Below, piece by piece: positions 1-9,151 of a stretch of DNA of 43,235 bases. Each line of letters begins with the position of its first letter. Positions within the stretch are counted from its first letter, which is position 1. The position numbers and the translations under genes are program-made. This DNA comes from Phenylobacterium sp. GTDB taxonomy: Bacteria > Pseudomonadota > Alphaproteobacteria > Caulobacterales > Caulobacteraceae. The stretch lies in assembly GCF_025351295.1 (NCBI RefSeq), contig NZ_JANXWD010000030.1, forward strand, positions 1-43,235. The letters are read 5' to 3'. Below the pieces are notes generated by a model. That model did no database searches and had not been told where the DNA came from. It saw only the letters and a program-made list of their open reading frames with translations.

Positions 1-827
1 GCCGGCAGCAACGCGGCGTTCGCGCCCAGGCCCACGACGCCGATGAGCTGTGGCGCGGGGGAGTCGGACCGGTCCTGCCAGGCGTTCAGGTTGAGGCTGA
101 TGCGAAACCGCTGGCTTGGCGTCCAGTCCAACAGCAGCCGGCCCTGCAGGAGGTTCTTCTGGCCCAGGGTCGCGTCGCTCGTGTAGCTTTTCTGCCAGTT
201 GCCGCCTTCCACCACCCGCGCCGCGAACCGGGCTTTCAGGGTGTCGCTGATGGGCCCGCTGACGAAGCCGGAGGTCTCAAGCGTCGCGAACCGGCCGAAG
301 CTGGCGTCGGCGCCGGCCGCCAAGCGATCGGTCGGCCGGGCCGCGATGAAGTTCAACGCGCCGCCGGTGGCGTTTTCGCCGTAGAGCGTCCCCTGCGGGC
401 CCTTCAGCGCCTCCAGGCGCGCGACGTCCAGGCCGACGCCGATGGTCTCGGCGGAAAACGGGATCGGGACCTCGTCGGTGTAGACGGTGACGGTTGGGCT
501 CGCCGCCAGGGTCGAATCCTGGAATCCAACGCCGCGGATCGTGTAGATCGGATGGCCGAACGCGTTGGTGTTGTATTCGAAGCCGGGCACCGCCTTCGAC
601 AGCAGGGTGGGATCCTGGAGGCCACGCTGCGCCAGATCGTCGCCGGAAATGGCGGTGATCGACATGCCGACGTCGTTGATCCGTTCCTCACGCTTCTGGG
701 CGGTGACGATCACCTCCTGCAGCGTGCTGGCCGACGCCGCCGGCTCGGCGCTCCAGGCCGCGCTGGCGATGGCCGACGTCACCACGATGAATGGCGCGGC
801 GTAGAGCAAGGTCGCTGACCGACGCAT
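1..827 (-). CDS. TonB-dependent receptor, N-terminal part (cut by left edge)
   Basis: Outer-membrane active transporter for a large or poorly diffusing substrate. Translation from the ATG at 827 gives a signal peptide (residues about 1-28), then a TonB-box-like stretch EVIVTAQKREERI and a plug domain with TIRGVGF and the LKGPQGTLYGENATGG signature. It runs open to base 1 without a stop, so only about 275 residues of an expected 700-800 are present. The VTAQKREER start is typical of Caulobacterales and Sphingomonadales receptors. Upstream (972-987) lies a dyad that recurs before the neighbouring SDR gene, so the two are probably co-regulated. The substrate is unknown; the catabolic genes that follow suggest a hydrophobic or aromatic compound. 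Confidence 0.93.
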   Translation of the reverse strand, partial: MRRSATLLYAAPFIVVTSAIASAAWSAEPAASASTLQEVIVTAQKREERINDVGMSITAISGDDLAQRGLQDPTLLSKAVPGFEYNTNAFGHPIYTIRGVGFQDSTLAASPTVTVYTDEVPIPFSAETIGVGLDVARLEALKGPQGTLYGENATGGALNFIAARPTDRLAAGADASFGRFATLETSGFVSGPISDTLKARFAARVVEGGNWQKSYTSDATLGQKNLLQGRLLLDWTPSQRFRISLNLNAWQDRSDSPAPQLIGVVGLGANAALLP

Positions 828-971
828 GTCTTTCCCCCTTTTGTAGCCGGATGCACCCGGCGCGGCGTTTCACTCACTTCGGCCGCTCCGAGTCCGGGCG
901 ACCTGCTTGTTGTCGCGACGGGGGCGTTCCCCGAGGCGTCGCAATAACATCAAATTCGATTGACGTTTTTT

Positions 972-987
972 GTCAATATCAATTGAC
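972..987. promoter_or_regulatory. Inverted repeat GTCAAT-N4-ATTGAC, candidate operator
   Basis: Perfect 6-bp arms with spacer ATCA, 145 bp upstream of the TonB receptor start. The same arms recur at 1876-1891 before the SDR gene. A related half site ATTGAC lies just left of it (959-964). It resembles a TetR-family operator; the regulator is not identified. Confidence 0.55.
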
Positions 988-1027
988 GACATTCGACGCG
1001 ATCCCGGCCGCGGGAGCTGGGTCGCGG

Positions 1028-1767
1028 CTAGAGCCCGAGCCCACCGTCGATGACGATCTCGGCGCCGGTGATGTAGCTGGCCGCGTCGGAGAGCAGGAAG
1101 AGGACCAGCCCGGAGATGTCGGCCGGCGTGCCGGCGCGGCCGAGCGGGACCCGGGCGGCCCGCTGGGCGATCACTGCCTCCGGAACCTCGGCCAGCATCG
1201 CGGTGAGCACGAGGCCCGGATGGATGGAGTTCACCCGGATCTGCCGCGGACCGAATTCCTTGGCCGCGCTCTTGGTCATGCCGCGCACCGCCCACTTGGA
1301 GCCCACATAGGCGATGTCGGCGCCGCCGGCGCGGAGACCTCCGAGCGATGAGACTTGACGATCGACCCGCCGCCCCGCTCGGCCATCAGGGGCGCGGCAT
1401 GCTTCATGCCAAGGAAGACCCCGAGCTCGTTCACCCGCTGGTGCGCCTCGAACATGGCGACATCGGTCTCCGCGATCGAAGCGAACCGCGCGATGGCGGC
1501 GTTGTTGACCAGGTAGTCAAGCCCGCCGGCGAACGCTCGCGTCGCGGCCAGCACCCGCAGCCAGGCCGCTTCATCGGCGACGTCATGCGGGAGGAAGAGC
1601 GCCGCCTCGCCGAGCTCCGCCGCCAGGGCTTGGCCCTCCGCGTGCAGAACGTCGGTGAGCGCGACCTTCGCGCCCTCGGCGACCAGTTGTCGCGCGTGCT
1701 CCGCGCCCTGGCCGCGCGCCGCCCCGGTCACGAGGGCCACTTTCCCGGCAAACCGCTGCAAGCGCAC
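1028..1767 (-). pseudogene. Classical short-chain dehydrogenase/reductase, one-base frameshift
   Basis: NAD(P)-dependent oxidoreductase of the 3-alpha/20-beta-hydroxysteroid dehydrogenase-like classical SDR group. The first frame gives KVALVTGAARGQG (cofactor glycine motif), DVLHAEG and LVNNAAIA, and reads to GGSIVK near 1356. It then continues as nonsense. The next frame resumes with SSLGGLRAGG, AYVGSKWAV (YxxxK active site), RVNSIHPG and GAEIVIDGG and stops at 1028. Inserting one base between 1354 and 1355 (AA-C-GTC) restores IVNVSSLGG exactly. The GTG at 1767 is preferred as start because GGGGGGAGC lies just upstream; an ATG at 1839 only adds low-complexity residues. This is a recent pseudogene or a sequencing error; nothing else in the gene looks decayed. 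Confidence 0.85.
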
Positions 1768-1875
1768 TGCTCCCCCCGCTGGACCCTGTCCGGTCAGGAT
1801 GGAATTATCCGAACCCCACCAACAGGCTCGATCCCGCACGGCGCTCGGCCAATGCCGACGCAGGTCCTCTCAGAT

Positions 1876-1891
1876 GTCAATCGACATTGAC
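1876..1891. promoter_or_regulatory. Inverted repeat GTCAAT-N4-ATTGAC, second copy
   Basis: Perfect 6-bp arms with spacer CGAC, about 110 bp upstream of the SDR GTG start. Arms and spacing are identical to the site at 972-987 upstream of the TonB receptor; only the spacer differs. Two such sites within 1 kb, each before a gene start, argue for one shared repressor. Confidence 0.55.
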
Positions 1892-1958
1892 GAGATCACC
1901 TGGATTTCGTCTCGCGGCCCGGAGGGGTCTTACGCCGGCCGGGCGGCGCGCGGGTCGC

Positions 1959-2060
1959 TCAATCCAGGAAGCGCACGATCACCGACTGGCTCGCCGTCGC
2001 CAGCAGTCGCCCGTCTTCCGAGAACAGGTTCATCGCACCCTGCGCGACGCCCTGGCTTCG
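1959..2060 (-). pseudogene. 3' remnant of a TesB-like acyl-CoA thioesterase
   Basis: The last 30 or so codons before the TGA at 1959 read GAMNLFSEDGRLLATASQS followed by VIVRFLD. This matches the closing hotdog strands of acyl-CoA thioesterase II-type proteins (pattern G-x-hydrophobic-F-x-x-D/E-G-R-L-x-A-x-x-A/S-Q). Upstream of about 2060 no frame keeps a recognisable thioesterase, so the 5' part is deleted or scrambled. The stretch 1768-2300 otherwise holds the operator at 1876, a dyad at 2168 and a short reading frame at 2230. The identification rests on a short motif, so it is tentative. Confidence 0.5.
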
Positions 2061-2167
2061 AGGCCTGGCGCGACATCGCATCGCCCGGGATGGCGCCTGC
2101 ACCTCGCGCGCCGGGGCTCGCCGAAATGGCATGGGCTTGACACTTCCGGCGTCTGCGCGTGACGCTG

Positions 2168-2179
2168 GATTGTCCAATC
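2168..2179. promoter_or_regulatory. Dyad GATTG-TC-CAATC upstream of first crotonase gene
   Basis: Short perfect inverted repeat followed directly by CGATCG, about 50 bp before the short leader reading frame and 120 bp before the crotonase start. Possible operator; short enough that chance is a real alternative. Confidence 0.25.
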
Positions 2180-2229
2180 GATCGCCGGTCAACGGCGGCT
2201 AACCGCCAATGGGCGTACGGGAGGATACT

Positions 2230-2304
2230 ATGGACGGCGACGATATCTGCGCGGGCGCAGCGCGCGGCGCCATCGACGGCAAGGCCGCGGCGCCTGCGTC
2301 ATGA
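2230..2304 (+). CDS. Putative 24-residue leader peptide coupled to the crotonase gene
   Basis: An ATG at 2230 preceded by a strong ribosome-binding site (GGGAGG, 6 bases before the ATG) opens a 24-codon frame starting MDGDDICAG. Its TGA overlaps the ATG of the next gene at 2301 (ATGA). The downstream ATG has no Shine-Dalgarno sequence of its own, so translation of the crotonase may depend on reading this leader. No similarity is recognised. It could instead be the original N-terminus of the crotonase separated by a frameshift, since the frames differ by one position. Confidence 0.35.
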   Translation: MDGDDICAGAARGAIDGKAAAPAS

Positions 2305-3845
2305 AACTCTCCGCCGACCCAGACACCCAACTGAGCGGCGCAAGCCCGATGCCCTGGGTCGTCGAACGGCTCGGGACCACCCTTGTCGCCACCTGTGACG
2401 CGCCGCTCTGCCAGTGGGGGCCGGGGACCCAGAAGATTTTCGCCGCCCTGCTGGACGCCGTCAGCGGCGGCCCCGAAACCGACCGCATCGTCCTGTGCGG
2501 ACAGACCGCGTTCGCCGCCGACGTGCAGTTCGACGGTGCGGGGCGGGTCCGACAGGCCGATATCCTTGAGCTCGTCACTGCCCTGGCGCAGTCCAAGACG
2601 CCGGTCGTCGCGGCGATTTCCGGCCTTGCCAGCGGGGCAGGGCTCGAAGCCGCCCTCGCCTGCGCCTCCCGCGTCGCCGGGCCGGACGCGCGCTTCGAAA
2701 TGCCCGAGGCCGCGCTGGGCCTGCTGCCGATCAACGGCGGGGTGACGGCGCTCGCCGCCCTGGTCGGACTGAATGCCGCCGCCGATATGATGGCGCTCGG
2801 CGACGTCCATTCCGGAGCTTCGGCGGCCGCGATCGGCCTCGTCGACCGATGCGAGAGCGGGGACCTGATCCAGGCCGTGCTGGCGGCCCCGCCGCCGCGC
2901 CTGCCAGACCCGGCGTGCGCGACCCCCGACCGGCGCGGGGACTGGGACGCGGACCTGGTCAACCTGGGCAAGCGCCTGCGCCATCGCGCGCCCGGCAGCG
3001 TCGCCCATCGGGCGTTGACCCAGGCCCTGGAGTTGGGCCTGCAGCACCGCGCGATGCGGGCGACCCGCGCCATCCGCCAGGTGGCGGAACGCTGCGCAGC
3101 GTCCGACCAGGCCCTGGCGCTCGCCTATGCCTGGGCGGCACGGGCCGAAGACGCCCGAATCCGGGACCGCAGCTCACTGGACGCCGCGCTCCGCTGGACC
3201 CTGTTGCGCGAAGCGATCCACACGCTCGACGCGGGTGGCAGCCCTGACCTGATCGACCGCGCCCTGGTGGGTTTCGGCTTCGTCGACGCCCCGCTGGCGG
3301 CGGCCGACCGCATCGGCCTGGGCGTCATCCTGGATCGGTGCGCCGACACCGACGGCGCCTGGCGGATCTATTCGCCGACCGTGGACCTGATGTCCGGCGA
3401 GGGGCGCCTGGGCGTGGCGTCGGGCCTGGGCTGGTATCGTTATCCGCGCGGCGATGGGGTTCCACAGGTCGACCCGAGCCTCGACCGGATCCTGGGCGAC
3501 TCGGCCCTGGCCCAGCGCCTTCAGCGCCGCCCGTTCACCCAGGACGAGGTCGTGGCCCGGTGCCTGGCGGCCATGGTGAACGGCGCCTTCAGCCTGCTGG
3601 GGAGCGGCGCGGCGCCGTCGGCGCTGGCGCTCGACGGCGCCTGGAACCGGATGGGCTTCCCCGCCTGGCGCGGCGGGCTGCTGTTCCATGCCGACCGCTG
3701 GGGCCTCCAGACGGTGATCTCGACGGTGCAGGCGGCGAACGCCTCGCGGCCCACACTGGGGCCTCCGGCCGACCTGTTGGTGGACCTCGCGGCCCGCGGC
3801 GTCGCCGCGGCGCCCTGGCCGCCGGAAAGCGCGCGCTCGCAATAG
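2301..3845 (+). CDS. Crotonase fused to 3HCDH C-terminal domains, NAD-binding domain absent
   Basis: 514 residues related to the fatty-oxidation alpha subunit (FadB/FadJ). Residues about 18-190 are an enoyl-CoA hydratase domain. Both hydratase glutamates are in place: E116 in SGAGLEAAL and E136 in FEMPEAALG, 20 residues apart as in FadB (E119/E139). Residues about 215-275 form the helical linker. From about 285 the chain goes directly into the two 3-hydroxyacyl-CoA dehydrogenase C-terminal repeats (LREAIHTLDAGGSPDLIDRAL, then VARCLAAMVNGA with GFPAWRGG). The Rossmann NAD-binding domain of about 180 residues, with the dehydrogenase catalytic His/Glu, is missing. So it should hydrate enoyl-CoA but not oxidise the hydroxyacyl product. 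A paralogue of the same build lies at 6488, after the BVMO and TetR genes. Confidence 0.85.
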   Translation: MKLSADPDTQLSGASPMPWVVERLGTTLVATCDAPLCQWGPGTQKIFAALLDAVSGGPETDRIVLCGQTAFAADVQFDGAGRVRQADILELVTALAQSKTPVVAAISGLASGAGLEAALACASRVAGPDARFEMPEAALGLLPINGGVTALAALVGLNAAADMMALGDVHSGASAAAIGLVDRCESGDLIQAVLAAPPPRLPDPACATPDRRGDWDADLVNLGKRLRHRAPGSVAHRALTQALELGLQHRAMRATRAIRQVAERCAASDQALALAYAWAARAEDARIRDRSSLDAALRWTLLREAIHTLDAGGSPDLIDRALVGFGFVDAPLAAADRIGLGVILDRCADTDGAWRIYSPTVDLMSGEGRLGVASGLGWYRYPRGDGVPQVDPSLDRILGDSALAQRLQRRPFTQDEVVARCLAAMVNGAFSLLGSGAAPSALALDGAWNRMGFPAWRGGLLFHADRWGLQTVISTVQAANASRPTLGPPADLLVDLAARGVAAAPWPPESARSQ

Positions 3846-3883
3846 CGGCGGCAGAACCCGGCGCCGTCCCGGTCCGGGCCATC

Positions 3884-3909
3884 CCGCCTGAACACCCCGG
3901 GGTGGCGGG
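3884..3909 (+). terminator. GC-rich hairpin after first crotonase gene
   Basis: CCCGCC pairs with GGCGGG around an inner palindrome CACCCCGGGGTG (3893-3904), 40 bases after the crotonase stop. There is no T-tract, so intrinsic termination is uncertain. The 187-bp gap to the monooxygenase shows nothing else. Confidence 0.3.
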
Positions 3910-4032
3910 CGCCGGCGCGTGGTCCAGCATTCATAGATGTGATCTTCCGCCCCCCACGTCGGCATGCCTTGAAAAGCCGCGCGGCTGCGCCCTCAACACG
4001 GGGCGGCACAGGCAAAGCGAGCTCGGTCACAG

Positions 4033-5694
<1,662 letters not shown>

Positions 5695-5764
5695 TATCCG
5701 GTGCGCCGGGTTTGCCGCGTCCTGCGAATGTGGCTATGCAGCTCTTGAGTGAACCGCGGGTAAC

Positions 5765-6388
5765 ATGAGTTCCGATCGAACCTCCGCCCGGCTGTCCCGT
5801 CGCGACAGCGCCCTGGCGCGCCGCCAACTGATCCTCGACGCCGCTTGCCTGCTGATCTTCGAGCGGGGGTTCGAGGCGGTGTCCCTGACCGAGATCGGCG
5901 CCGTCGCGGGCGTCAGCGGCCCGGCCATCTACCGCCACTTCGCCAGCAAGGCCGACCTTCTCGCGGTGCTCTGCGGCCAGACCATCGACCGGCTCATCGA
6001 GCTGGTCGGCCCGCGCCAGGACGATCCCGCCAGGGAGCTCGAGGCCCTGGTGGCCGGCCAGGTTCGCCTGGTCGTCGCCTATCCCCAGCTCGTACGGGTG
6101 TTCGAGGATGAGCAGCGCTCCCTGCCGGAGGATCTGCGGCGCCAGGTGCGGCGGCGCGAGCGCGAGCACGCCCAGCGATGGGTCGAGGCGCTGCGCGACC
6201 TCAACCCGGGCGCCCGGACCCAGGACCTGGAGCTGGTCGCCTACGCCGCGGTGGGCATGATCCTTTCGGCGCCCCGCTGGCCCCGCGGGCTGCGCAGCGA
6301 CGCGCAGGCCCAGGCCGGCCTGCTCGCCGCCGCGCGGCGTATCCTGCTGCCCTACCTTCCGGCAGCTACCCCGCCGCGGTTGGCTTGA
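5765..6388 (+). CDS. TetR/AcrR family transcriptional regulator
   Basis: 207 residues. The N-terminal helix-turn-helix has the classic TetR pattern (LTEIGAVAGVSGPAIYRHFASKADLL, about residues 41-66). The variable C-terminal ligand domain ends LAAARRILLPYL. TetR proteins in such clusters usually repress neighbouring catabolic genes until an acyl-CoA or pathway intermediate binds. It lies in the same direction between the BVMO (70 bp gap) and the second crotonase (99 bp gap, with a dyad at 6419-6429). It is the nearest candidate to control both, and perhaps the GTCAAT-N4-ATTGAC sites further left. Confidence 0.92.
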   Translation: MSSDRTSARLSRRDSALARRQLILDAACLLIFERGFEAVSLTEIGAVAGVSGPAIYRHFASKADLLAVLCGQTIDRLIELVGPRQDDPARELEALVAGQVRLVVAYPQLVRVFEDEQRSLPEDLRRQVRRREREHAQRWVEALRDLNPGARTQDLELVAYAAVGMILSAPRWPRGLRSDAQAQAGLLAAARRILLPYLPAATPPRLA

Positions 6389-6418
6389 CGGTCTCCGGGA
6401 CTGGGTTTAGGTTATCGG

Positions 6419-6429
6419 TCAGTAACTGA
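6419..6429. promoter_or_regulatory. Palindrome TCAGT-A-ACTGA upstream of second crotonase
   Basis: 11-bp perfect dyad within TTATCGGTCAGTAACTGATA, 59 bp before the crotonase ATG and just after the tetR stop. The left flank TTATCGGTC recurs exactly at 13312-13320 in the acyl-CoA synthetase/dehydrogenase divergent promoter. Likely operator of the adjacent TetR. Confidence 0.45.
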
Positions 6430-6487
6430 TATGGATGCAGTCAAGCGTCTAACAGGGCCGCCTTTTGCCGGGCCAGGGTAGGAAATC

Positions 6488-7951
6488 ATGACCATGCTCC
6501 CAGACGGCGAAGCGCCGTCACGTTCGCCTGTCGGCCTCAGCGCCGTCGTCGAGCGCGCGGCGGGGGGCGCGGTCGCCATCCTGCGGATCAACGGCCGCCC
6601 GCTCGCCGGTGGCGTTGCGCAGCGCTCGGCGCTGATGAAGCTCATCGGGCGTCTCGGCCGAAGCCGCGACGTGCGGGCCATCGTGCTGACCGGCGCCGGC
6701 CTTTTCGATCACGATGGGTTTGCCGCCCACGAGGACCTGGACGCGCTGCTTGGCCTGGTGGCGTCTTCGCCGGCGCCGATCGTCGCGGCGATCGCCGGCG
6801 ACGCGACCGGGGCCGGCCTCGAACTGGCCCTCGCGTGCGCGGGTCGGGTCTGCGCCCCGACCAGCACCTTCGCCTGGCGAGGGGTCGCGGCGGCGCGGCT
6901 GCCCCGCGCGGCGACGCTTGTCCATCTCGCGCGCCGGGCCGGCATGGAGGCCGCGGCGGACCTGGTGGCCTTTGGCCGGCCCCTGAGCGCCGCCGGCGCC
7001 GCCGGCGTAGGTCTGATCGATCGGGTCTGTTGCGGCGATCTGGCGGAGGCCGCTGGCCCGTGGGCGCTCACGGAGGGGACGGCGCGCGGGCTCGCGCCGC
7101 TGGCCCTGAATGTCGAAGCCGAGGTCTTCGGGCTTCGGCTCAAGCTTCGCCGCCACGCGCCGGGCCAGGTCGCGCCGCTGGCCGCCGTGCGCGCGCTGGA
7201 AGCCGCGGCCGCCCTACCGGAGCGGCGACTGGTCGCGGAGATCGACCGGATCTCCAGCGAACTCGCGCGAAGCGAACAGGGGATTGCCCTTCACTACGCC
7301 GCCGCCGGCGAGGCGGCGCTGGAGGCGCTTGGGGAGGATGCTCCGGCCTTGGCCACTCGGCTCAATTGGTCGTTAGCCCGCGAGGCCATCCATCTGATCG
7401 ACGCCGGCGCGACGCCAGCGCAGGTCGACAGGCGGCTTGAAGCGTATGGATTTGCCGAGGGTCCGTTCGCCCGCTCCGACCGCCTCGGCATGGCGCGCGT
7501 GTTCGCGGTGACGGAGGGGGCGCCGCCCGGCGATGACGCGTGGATTTCCTATTCGCCGACCATCGATCTGATGGCAGACGCCCAGCGGCCTGGAGGGCCC
7601 GGGGCGGCGGGCTGGTATCGTCGCGCCGGTGACGGCAGCCAGGTCCGGTTCGATCCCGAGGTGGACGAGCTGGTCCGGGCGTCAGCGCTCGGGCAGCGGT
7701 TGAACCGCACGCCGATCGCCGATGAGGTCGTCGTCGAGCGCTGCCTGCGCGCGGCCATCGAGGCCACCGCCGGTCATGAAACGGCGGACCTATGCGCCGC
7801 CGTGCTCGATGCCGTGTGGGTTCGGCATCTGGGCTTCCCGCGCTGGCGTGGGGGGCCGCTGTGGCAGGCGCAGCAGATGGGTCTGCGCACCCGGGCGGCG
7901 CCTTCCCGCGGTCGCGGCCTGCGTCCGGCCGCAACGACGAGCACAGCCTAG
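6488..7951 (+). CDS. Second crotonase-3HCDH_C fusion, NAD-binding domain absent, one catalytic Glu lost
   Basis: 487 residues, paralogue of the protein at 2301 with the same order: crotonase domain (about 20-185), helical linker (about 195-275), then both 3HCDH C-terminal repeats (LAREAIHLIDAGATPAQVDRRL; VVERCLRAAIEA with GFPRWRGG). Both proteins share SPT[VI]DLM and GWYR. As in the other copy, no Rossmann domain is present. The first hydratase Glu is kept (E112 in GAGLELALA), but position 132, where the second should sit, is Gly (FAWRGVAAA). Hydratase activity is therefore doubtful; an isomerase, lyase or scaffolding role, or a heterocomplex with the first copy, is possible. The ATG has AGGA four bases upstream. 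The final 20 residues are Arg/Ala-rich and differ from the paralogue. Confidence 0.8.
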   Translation: MTMLPDGEAPSRSPVGLSAVVERAAGGAVAILRINGRPLAGGVAQRSALMKLIGRLGRSRDVRAIVLTGAGLFDHDGFAAHEDLDALLGLVASSPAPIVAAIAGDATGAGLELALACAGRVCAPTSTFAWRGVAAARLPRAATLVHLARRAGMEAAADLVAFGRPLSAAGAAGVGLIDRVCCGDLAEAAGPWALTEGTARGLAPLALNVEAEVFGLRLKLRRHAPGQVAPLAAVRALEAAAALPERRLVAEIDRISSELARSEQGIALHYAAAGEAALEALGEDAPALATRLNWSLAREAIHLIDAGATPAQVDRRLEAYGFAEGPFARSDRLGMARVFAVTEGAPPGDDAWISYSPTIDLMADAQRPGGPGAAGWYRRAGDGSQVRFDPEVDELVRASALGQRLNRTPIADEVVVERCLRAAIEATAGHETADLCAAVLDAVWVRHLGFPRWRGGPLWQAQQMGLRTRAAPSRGRGLRPAATTSTA

Positions 7952-7972
7952 CCCAAGTCGCCTTGAACGTCT

Positions 7973-7984
7973 GATACCGGTATC
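7973..7984. promoter_or_regulatory. 12-bp perfect palindrome GATACCGGTATC
   Basis: Lies in the 39-bp gap between the convergent second crotonase and HxlR genes. It has no loop, so it looks more like a protein site than a terminator. A palindrome with the same ACCGGT core occurs at 9871-9882 next to the other HxlR gene. Confidence 0.35.
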
Positions 7985-7990
7985 TTGCGA

Positions 7991-8455
7991 CTACCGCATA
8001 TCCGTCGTGACGCCGGGACCCCTGCCGAGCATGACGTCGCGAGCGGTCAGGACCTTCCCGCTCCGGGCCTGCACGGCCAGCGGCTGCACGGGCGAGCCCG
8101 TCTCCCGGTCCAGGATCTGCGCCGGCTCATGACCCGCGCCAAACACCCAGCGATCGCCCCATTGCATCAGCGCCACCACCACCGGGAACAGCTCGCGACC
8201 CGACGCGGTCAGCCGGTATTCGAACCGCTCGACCCCTTCGCGCGCCCGAACCTTTTCGAGGATTCCGGCCTGCGTCAGGCGCCGCAACCGGTCCGACAGC
8301 ACGGTCTTGGCCACCCCGAGGCTGGCCTGGAAGGCCGAGAAGGCGCGCACGCCATAGAAGGCGTCGCGCAGGATCATCAGCGCCCACCTGTCACCGATGA
8401 TGTCGACCGTGCGGGCCACGCTGCAGTGGTGGGTCTCGAGCGATGTGCGCGTCAT
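7991..8455 (-). CDS. HxlR family transcriptional regulator
   Basis: 154 residues. HxlR-type winged helix: HHCSVARTVDIIGDRWALMIL, then the recognition region FSAFQASLGVAKTVLSDRLRRL and the wing RFEYRLTASGREL. Cys11 at the usual N-terminal position can serve redox or electrophile sensing in this family (established for YodB-like members, not shown here). The gene is divergent from the tautomerase-like gene at 8585 across 129 bp holding a TGGTA-N9-TACCA dyad, so that gene is its likeliest target. Confidence 0.92.
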   Translation of the reverse strand: MTRTSLETHHCSVARTVDIIGDRWALMILRDAFYGVRAFSAFQASLGVAKTVLSDRLRRLTQAGILEKVRAREGVERFEYRLTASGRELFPVVVALMQWGDRWVFGAGHEPAQILDRETGSPVQPLAVQARSGKVLTARDVMLGRGPGVTTDMR

Positions 8456-8547
8456 GCCTGCCTGCGTCTCCCGCCATTCTCATCACATGTCTGATATTCG
8501 GCCTGCCGCCGAAGCCGCGCCTTTCAGCCACGCGCAAGCCGTCTATA

Positions 8548-8566
8548 TGGTAGCCTTAAGATACCA
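8548..8566. promoter_or_regulatory. Dyad TGGTA-N9-TACCA, candidate HxlR operator
   Basis: Perfect 5-bp arms, 19 bp overall, 19 bp before the tautomerase ATG and in the divergent promoter of the HxlR gene. Its right half GATACCAA shares GATACC with the palindrome at 7973, and TACCAA recurs at 9965 in front of the second HxlR gene. Confidence 0.45.
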
Positions 8567-8584
8567 AATATTGGAGCGCCGTCC

Positions 8585-9136
8585 ATGCCCTTGGTCACCG
8601 TTGAATATCCCGCCGGCCAGTTGTCGGCGCCGCAAAAGGCCGTTCTGGCCGAAGAGCTCACGGCGTTGATGCTGGAGATCGAGGGCGGTGGCGATACGCC
8701 GTTCGGTCGCGCGGGCAGCCTGGTGCGATTCCGCGAAACGGACCGTGCAGACTGGTTTGTCGGCGGCGTGAACGACGAGACCTATGTGCAGGGGCGGCCG
8801 ATCTTCCTGGTCGAAATCTACGTACCGGAGGGCCTGCTCGACCAGCAGCGCAAGTCGCAAGCGCACAAGGCCGCCAACGACGCGCTCGCCCGCGTCATCG
8901 GCGCGGGCGAGGATCGGCGACGCTACTTCTGGATCCAGATCTTCGAATGGCCGGACGGCTCGCTGGCCAGCGACGGCGCCACCATCGACCTGTTCGGTAT
9001 CGCCAAACGGGCCGGACATCCCGCCACCCATCCGGTGCTCGAGTTCCCGCGCGCCTACTTCGACGCCAAGAGCCGCCTGTTCGACGCCCACGGCTTTCCC
9101 AAGACGACCGCGGGCCGCGCCTTGAACCGCTATTGA
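8585..9136 (+). CDS. Tautomerase-superfamily-like protein
   Basis: 183 residues beginning MPLVTVEYP. After Met removal Pro becomes the N-terminal residue, the general base of 4-oxalocrotonate tautomerase/CaaD-type enzymes. The following helix (LSAPQKAVLAEELTALMLEIEG) fits the beta-alpha-beta fold. A second half (IFLVEIYVPEGLLDQQRKSQ..., IQIFEWPDGS) looks like another beta-alpha-beta unit. The protein is longer than the usual 60-150 residues and has an unassigned C-terminal tail (about 140-183). The likely role is isomerising or hydrating an unsaturated carbonyl intermediate. Transcribed away from hxlR, which probably controls it. Confidence 0.65.
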   Translation: MPLVTVEYPAGQLSAPQKAVLAEELTALMLEIEGGGDTPFGRAGSLVRFRETDRADWFVGGVNDETYVQGRPIFLVEIYVPEGLLDQQRKSQAHKAANDALARVIGAGEDRRRYFWIQIFEWPDGSLASDGATIDLFGIAKRAGHPATHPVLEFPRAYFDAKSRLFDAHGFPKTTAGRALNRY

Positions 9137-9151
9137 GGCTCCAGCCCCGGT

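Noticed and set aside
1768..1839. N-terminal extension of the broken SDR to an ATG at 1839
   Set aside because: The added residues have no SDR homology and the GTG at 1767 has a proper ribosome-binding site.
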